From: Actinomycetota bacterium
Lineage (GTDB): Bacteria > Actinomycetota > Actinomycetes > S36-B12 > CAIYMF01
Direction: 5' to 3'
DNA length: 9,806 nucleotides
NCBI GenBank assembly: GCA_009699025.1
Contig: WLOZ01000043.1
Location: 1 to 9,806 of the forward strand
Every line of letters starts with the position of its first letter. Position 1 is the first letter of the stretch. Positions 6,504-9,806 of the stretch are shown in pieces. Made by a program: the position numbers and the translations under genes. A model generated the notes under the pieces. That model saw only the letters and a list, made by a program, of their open reading frames with translations, was not told the DNA's origin and made no database searches.

Positions 6504-6524
6504 GCGTGCGCGCGCCGCGCTCAG
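6500..6524. terminator. Bidirectional hairpin terminator, hepT / beta-helix gene
   Basis: CTGAGCG (6500-6506) and CGCTCAG (6518-6524) are perfect reverse complements; two more inner pairs (one a G-U wobble) are possible, leaving a loop of about seven. The left arm holds the hepT stop (6501-6503) and the right arm the stop of the opposing gene (6521-6523). There is no U-tract, as is common for actinobacterial terminators. Confidence 0.55.
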
Positions 6525-8359
6525 GCGGTGCGCCAGGCCCCCGGGTGCGCCAGTGCCGGAACCCCCGGCCCCGACCAGACCGACGCAGGCACGGTCGGTC
6601 GCGAAGGTGCGTCAGCCCAGCTCATCGAACGCAGGCTCACGATGCCGGCCGAGGTTGGAGTGCTGCCGGCGAGCACGCGGTAGTCGCCGTGGGCAGGGTC
6701 GCGGAACACCCGGGTCGAGGGACCGAACACGTTGTGACTCCGCACGAACGCCTGGCTGCAGCCCGCGTTCGTGCCACCGCAGGCCCCGTCGTTGAAACCG
6801 AGGTCCAGGGCTCCCGACCCGTTGAGGAAGACGTTGCCCTCGATGACCAGGTCGTCATCAGCACGGCTGGGGTTCGCCACGCCGCTGTCGGCGGGTGGAG
6901 TCGTGGGCGAGTGCACGTCGAAGTGCGACCACCTCGACGCGTAGCCGGGCGGGTTGGCCACAACGTTGTTCTGGAAGTACACGTGCCGGTTCGGAATGTA
7001 CTGTCCCCCCGACGTGGTGGTGCCCCATCCGCCCAGGGCCCGTCGGGCCGCACACGGGGCCGTCGACTCCCCGGCATCGGCCGCGTCACAGCTGCGGCTG
7101 CCCTGCACGAACTCGACCGCGTGGCTGCGCGCACCCACGCGGTACATCGTGTTGAAGGCCATCAGTACGTTGTAGCCGCCGTTCACCCCGAGCCCGGCGC
7201 CCTCGGTGTCGTGGATGAGGTTTCCTACCACCGTGATGCCATAGGCCTCATAGTGCAGGTACGGCGCGGTCATGAACTCGAAGCCCGTGCCCTGCCCGGC
7301 GGTGAAACCACCAGTTCCACAGCCGAAGATCTCATTGTCGACCACGGCGATACCCGAGCTACCGCCCTTGACATACGCGCACCAGTCCTGGGCGCCGTGG
7401 ATGCGGTTGCCCACGATGTGGCCCGAGCGCACCGCTACGAAGTCGATGGCGTTGTCGTCGGCGCCGTGCACGTCGGAATCCTCGATGTAGATGTGGTCAG
7501 ACTGGTTCACCTTCACGGTCTCGTGCGCGCCGCCCACACCCGATAGGTGCATGCCGCGCAGCAGCACATAGCTGCACGCCTCGCAGTGGAACGCATCACC
7601 GGCACGGATGATGTCGATACCGATCAGGTAGAGGTGGCGCACGTCGAAGGCGTTGATGTCGCCGGTGAAGCGCGCGGCGTGCGGGCCGTCGACCGACCGG
7701 ATGATGATGGGCGCTGAAGCCGTTCCCCAGCGGTGCTCCCAGTAGTTGACCAGCGCCGAGGCGGGGTAGGTGCCGCGCACCACGTTGATGCGGACTCCAC
7801 GGGTCAGTGTGCGACCGGCCGGGATTCGGCGCCAGGCCTCGCCCACGGTGGCGAGCGCCGACGCGCGGGTGAGCCCCGAGCGCGAGTCCGAGCCGCGCGC
7901 GGCATCGACCCACACATCGGTCCCTACAAAGGGTTTGATGACGAAGCGGCCGGTGCGAGTCGCGGGCGCAACCCGACGAAAGGCGATCTCGACCCGCGAC
8001 GTCGAGCCGCGCAGCACGCTCACGGTCACTGCCCCCACTACAGGACGGTAGGCGGCCGCTCCCACACGCTCAAGGGCGAACGTGACGCGGTAGGACCCCG
8101 GAGCGGGCACGCGCACCGAGGCGGTTCGCGCCACGACTCGGAAAGAGTTCGAGCCCGCCGACGTGACCACGACTCGGGGGACGACCCCGGCGGGAAGTCC
8201 GGTGGCCACCACGCGCAGCCCCGTCACAGCAATGGCCGTCGGCTCGGACCACGACACAACCGGTCGTGCGCCAGCGGGCGGTGTCCACGGGAGCAGGCCG
8301 ACAGCAGCAGCCACGAGGGCGATAACCGCCGGCCTGAGCCACGCGAGGTTCACCTTCAC
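6521..8359 (-). CDS. Secreted right-handed beta-helix protein, polysaccharide-lyase-like
   Basis: I place the start at the GTG at 8359 (612 residues). It puts a classical signal peptide at the N-terminus (VKVNLAWLRP, hydrophobic VIALVAAAVGLL, then PPAGA before the cut near residue 31). It also lies after the upstream hairpin terminator. GTG 8353 is an alternative; the ATGs at 8425 and 8524 would add an unlikely long N-region. Residues about 43-130 resemble a surface beta-sandwich repeat (GLPAGV, PGSYRVTFAL). WVDAARGSDSRSG (150-162) is the entry motif of PL9/DUF1565-type beta-helix proteins. It is followed by many short N/D/G-rich coils (DNAIDF, GNRIHG, DNEIFGCG, GNLIHD, FNTMYR, QNNVVA, GNVFLN). 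Eight Cys remain in the mature protein, suggesting disulfides outside the cell. It probably binds or cleaves an acidic polysaccharide; no catalytic residues are assigned. No transmembrane or LPXTG anchor is seen. Confidence 0.82.
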   Translation of the reverse strand: MKVNLAWLRPAVIALVAAAVGLLPWTPPAGARPVVSWSEPTAIAVTGLRVVATGLPAGVVPRVVVTSAGSNSFRVVARTASVRVPAPGSYRVTFALERVGAAAYRPVVGAVTVSVLRGSTSRVEIAFRRVAPATRTGRFVIKPFVGTDVWVDAARGSDSRSGLTRASALATVGEAWRRIPAGRTLTRGVRINVVRGTYPASALVNYWEHRWGTASAPIIIRSVDGPHAARFTGDINAFDVRHLYLIGIDIIRAGDAFHCEACSYVLLRGMHLSGVGGAHETVKVNQSDHIYIEDSDVHGADDNAIDFVAVRSGHIVGNRIHGAQDWCAYVKGGSSGIAVVDNEIFGCGTGGFTAGQGTGFEFMTAPYLHYEAYGITVVGNLIHDTEGAGLGVNGGYNVLMAFNTMYRVGARSHAVEFVQGSRSCDAADAGESTAPCAARRALGGWGTTTSGGQYIPNRHVYFQNNVVANPPGYASRWSHFDVHSPTTPPADSGVANPSRADDDLVIEGNVFLNGSGALDLGFNDGACGGTNAGCSQAFVRSHNVFGPSTRVFRDPAHGDYRVLAGSTPTSAGIVSLRSMSWADAPSRPTVPASVWSGPGVPALAHPGAWRTA

Positions 8360-8369
8360 ACCATCGGCC

Positions 8370-8393
8370 CCGCAAGGCCCCACCCGCAGGGCC
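8370..8393. repeat. Tandem 10-base direct repeat before the beta-helix gene start
   Basis: CCGCAAGGCC (8370-8379) and CCGCAGGGCC (8384-8393) match at nine of ten positions with a period of 14 bases. They sit 11-34 bases upstream of the GTG start. In the mRNA they could pair through GGCC segments and mask the ribosome binding region. It may be an operator, a translation element or chance. Confidence 0.3.
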
Positions 8394-8429
8394 AAACGGG
8401 TGCAGTGTGCTAGCGCGCCGGACATGGCA

Positions 8430-8457
8430 GCGGCGGCCACCCGAAGGTGACCGCCGC
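8430..8457 (-). terminator. Strong hairpin terminator after the SHOCT gene
   Basis: The arms 8430-8440 (GCGGCGGCCAC) and 8447-8457 (GTGACCGCCGC) pair over eleven positions with one mismatch around a six-base loop. The hairpin starts 14 bases past the SHOCT stop and has no U-tract. It separates this gene from the beta-helix gene on the same strand and argues for the downstream GTG start of that gene. Confidence 0.65.
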
Positions 8458-8471
8458 GAGGTGCCCAACGA

Positions 8472-8849
8472 TCAGGCGAGAGCCTTGGTCTTGATCGAGT
8501 CGAACTCGGCCTGCGAGATGGCACCCGAGTTGAGCAGGTCGTGCGCCTTGGCGATCTGGTCGGCGGGGTCGGTGGTGCCGGCGAGCTGCTTCACGTAGTC
8601 CTGCTGCGCCTTCTGGTACTGCTTGGCGGCAGCCTCGCTGCGCTCACGCATGCCGTTGTGGTACACGATCACGTAGACGAGGAGCGACAGGAACGGGACG
8701 ACGAAGAGCAGGATGATCCAGAGCGCCTTGACCAAGCCGCTCATGTCGTGGTTACGGAACAGGTCACTGATGACGCTGAACAGAATCATGAAATAGCACA
8801 CCATGAAGAAGATCACGACGAGCGTCCACAGGAAGTCTCCGAGCTGCAT
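8472..8849 (-). CDS. Two-helix membrane protein with C-terminal SHOCT domain
   Basis: Encodes 125 residues from ATG 8849; GGAGA lies four bases upstream. Two transmembrane helices are visible: about 8-28 (very hydrophobic, FMVCYFMILF) and about 42-63 (ALWIILLFVVPFLSLLVYVIV). The second, with Trp near its start and a Pro in the middle, resembles the PLDc_N membrane hairpin. Residues 66-92 form a charged, Gln/Ala-rich helix (possible coiled coil). The C-terminus, IAKAHDLLNSGAISQAEFDSIK (about 99-120), is a SHOCT domain, a short helical module often found at the end of membrane or secreted proteins and thought to mediate oligomerisation. No enzymatic function is suggested. It diverges from the CLC gene and is followed by its own terminator, so it is probably a single-gene unit. 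Confidence 0.88.
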   Translation of the reverse strand: MQLGDFLWTLVVIFFMVCYFMILFSVISDLFRNHDMSGLVKALWIILLFVVPFLSLLVYVIVYHNGMRERSEAAAKQYQKAQQDYVKQLAGTTDPADQIAKAHDLLNSGAISQAEFDSIKTKALA

Positions 8850-8867
8850 TGGGTCTCCATAGCCTCA

Positions 8868-8885
8868 GCGCTGCTTGAGCAGCGC
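8868..8885. repeat. Perfect 7-bp hairpin in the SHOCT gene leader
   Basis: GCGCTGC (8868-8874), loop TTGA (8875-8878), GCAGCGC (8879-8885). In the predicted SHOCT mRNA it lies 18 bases upstream of the start codon and roughly 10 bases upstream of the ribosome binding site. It could stabilise the leader, bind a regulator as DNA, or act as a roadblock. It is too far from the end of any gene to be an ordinary terminator. Confidence 0.45.
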
Positions 8886-8924
8886 GGTTCTCGTGACCCG
8901 CCGACGGCAGGCCCTCGGAAACCA

Positions 8925-8943
8925 AGCATAGAGCCCCTACACT
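8925..8943. promoter_or_regulatory. Back-to-back -10 elements of divergent SHOCT and CLC genes
   Basis: On the minus strand TATGCT (8925-8930) is a good -10 for the SHOCT gene, with a predicted start near 8918 and a leader of about 70 bases. On the plus strand TACACT (8938-8943) is a -10 for the CLC gene. It lies only eight bases before its ATG, so that transcript would be leaderless or nearly so. Neither has a strong -35. The two -10 elements are seven bases apart, so RNA polymerase probably cannot occupy both at once. Confidence 0.4.
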
Positions 8944-8951
8944 CCGGATTC

Positions 8952-9806
8952 ATGAGCACACGCGACCCCAAGCCCGAATCTGACGCCCCTCTCGCAACCG
9001 CCGAGCCTGAAATCAGCGGGCGGATGGGGCCGCTGCTGCTGCTTTCGGTGGCACTCGGCGTGGGCGGGGCACTGGTGGCCTCGCTATTCCTCGTCGTCGA
9101 GTCGGCCCTGCATCAGGCCATGTGGGTCGACCTGCCTGGTCACCTCGGCCTGAGCACCCCGTCGTGGTGGTACGTCGTGGTCGCCCTCCTCGTGGGCGCC
9201 CTGATCGTCCGAGTGGCCCAGCGGCTGCCCGGCCACACCGGGAGCGGCCCACTCGAAGGATTCCACTTCGACACTGGCCCCCGCATCATCGCGTCGGTGG
9301 TGGTGGCCGCGCTCGCCACGCTCGCCTTCGGCATGGTGCTCGGCCCGGAGGCACCCCTCATCGCCTGCGGCACCGCGCTCGGCGGACTGCTACTCAGGGG
9401 GCGCGACCCCAAGGTGGTGCAACTCGGCATGGCACTCGGCGGGGTGGCGGCGATCGGGGCCATCTTCGGCAACCCCCTGGTTACCGCGTTCATGATCCTC
9501 GAGTTCGCCGCCCTCGGGCCGCTCCCTGCCGCCGCCCTGCTGCCCATTCTTGTGGCCCTCGGCTCGGGGTACATCGTGCAGATCGGGCTCGGGCCCTGGT
9601 CTGGTCTGGGCACCCACTCGCTCGCCCTTCCGGGCCTGCCCGCCTTCACCGGACTCACCGGCGTTGAGTTGCTCGGGGGCGCTGGAGTGGCGGTGGTGGC
9701 CACCGTGGTCGCCCTCGGTGCACGAGAACTGGCCGAGCGACTGCAGTCCGCCGGCAGGCGTCGGCCGACGCCCCTGCTCTTCGCCGCCGCCCTGTTCACG
9801 GCCCTC
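8952..9806 (+). CDS. CLC-family chloride channel/transporter (3' end missing)
   Basis: Open from ATG 8952 to the right edge, 285 residues, C-terminus cut off. It is an integral membrane protein that moves chloride, either as a channel or as a Cl-/H+ exchanger. A polar N-terminus (1-24) precedes the first helix (about 26-50). CLC landmarks are visible in modified form: GHTGSGPLEGF (94-104) in place of the GSGIP loop; FGMVLGPEAPLIACGTALG (126-144), where Glu133 takes the place of the gating Glu of G(K/R)EGP; and GAIFGNPLVTAFMILE (169-184), matching the helix N F-x-x-P motif. The LGPEAP form suggests an actinobacterial CLC-like branch rather than classical ClcA. The start has no Shine-Dalgarno, but a -10 element lies eight bases before it, suggesting a leaderless mRNA. 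Transport mode and ion preference are not proven by these motifs. Confidence 0.85.
   Translation, partial: MSTRDPKPESDAPLATAEPEISGRMGPLLLLSVALGVGGALVASLFLVVESALHQAMWVDLPGHLGLSTPSWWYVVVALLVGALIVRVAQRLPGHTGSGPLEGFHFDTGPRIIASVVVAALATLAFGMVLGPEAPLIACGTALGGLLLRGRDPKVVQLGMALGGVAAIGAIFGNPLVTAFMILEFAALGPLPAAALLPILVALGSGYIVQIGLGPWSGLGTHSLALPGLPAFTGLTGVELLGGAGVAVVATVVALGARELAERLQSAGRRRPTPLLFAAALFTAL

Noticed and set aside
7733..8413. Plus-strand open frame inside the beta-helix gene
   Set aside because: Arg/Gly/His-rich product with no domain; the opposite strand has a signal peptide and beta-helix motifs.
1..9806. CRISPR array, tRNA, rRNA, riboswitch, insertion sequence or phage gene
   Set aside because: No spaced identical repeats, tRNA-like cloverleaf, transposase or integrase motif was seen on either strand.

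Overview
The window is GC-rich, densely coding bacterial DNA. Four things point to Actinomycetota: a WhiB-family iron-sulfur regulator, a DUF3039 protein, a GTP-dependent PEP carboxykinase, and GTG starts with hairpin terminators that lack U-tracts. Micrococcales/Microbacteriaceae is my best guess from gene style, not a proven assignment. No rRNA, tRNA, CRISPR array, IS element or phage gene was seen. No gene-free stretch exceeds 300 bases; the longest is about 200 bases upstream of pckG.

Left part (1-1969). A partial DHA2-type drug/solute MFS exporter runs off the left edge on the minus strand. A short DUF3039 protein (putative zinc site) lies just upstream of it, also on the minus strand. 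Divergent from these is a WhiB3/WhiD-like regulator with four Cys ligands. The 123 bases between DUF3039 and whiB hold the whiB promoter and a good ribosome binding site.

Centre (1991-5638). pckG (GTP-type, gluconeogenesis/anaplerosis) faces whiB tail to tail. Its upstream region holds several small palindromes, one with CRP/GlxR-like half-sites. Further along on the same strand is a 540-residue membrane protein: a signal anchor, an extracytoplasmic alpha/beta hydrolase domain, then about eight transmembrane segments.

Two-gene cassette (5723-6503, plus strand). An MNT nucleotidyltransferase and a HEPN protein overlap by 8 bases and carry the hallmark motifs GSX10DXD and RX4HXY. This is a type VII MntA-HepT toxin-antitoxin module and the only clearly accessory element here. 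Its codon choice looks more relaxed than that of its neighbours.

Right part (6521-9806). A secreted right-handed beta-helix protein (polysaccharide-lyase-like) with an N-terminal beta-sandwich domain meets hepT tail to tail; one hairpin covers both stop codons. Upstream of it, behind a strong hairpin terminator, is a small SHOCT membrane protein. That gene diverges from a CLC-family chloride channel/transporter that runs off the right edge. The two divergent -10 elements lie only seven bases apart.

No wholly new multi-gene system was recognised. The most rewarding items are the MntA-HepT module, the hydrolase/polytopic membrane fusion with an apparent Glu in place of the usual catalytic Asp, the two convergent junctions whose stop codons sit inside hairpin arms, and the back-to-back SHOCT/CLC promoters.
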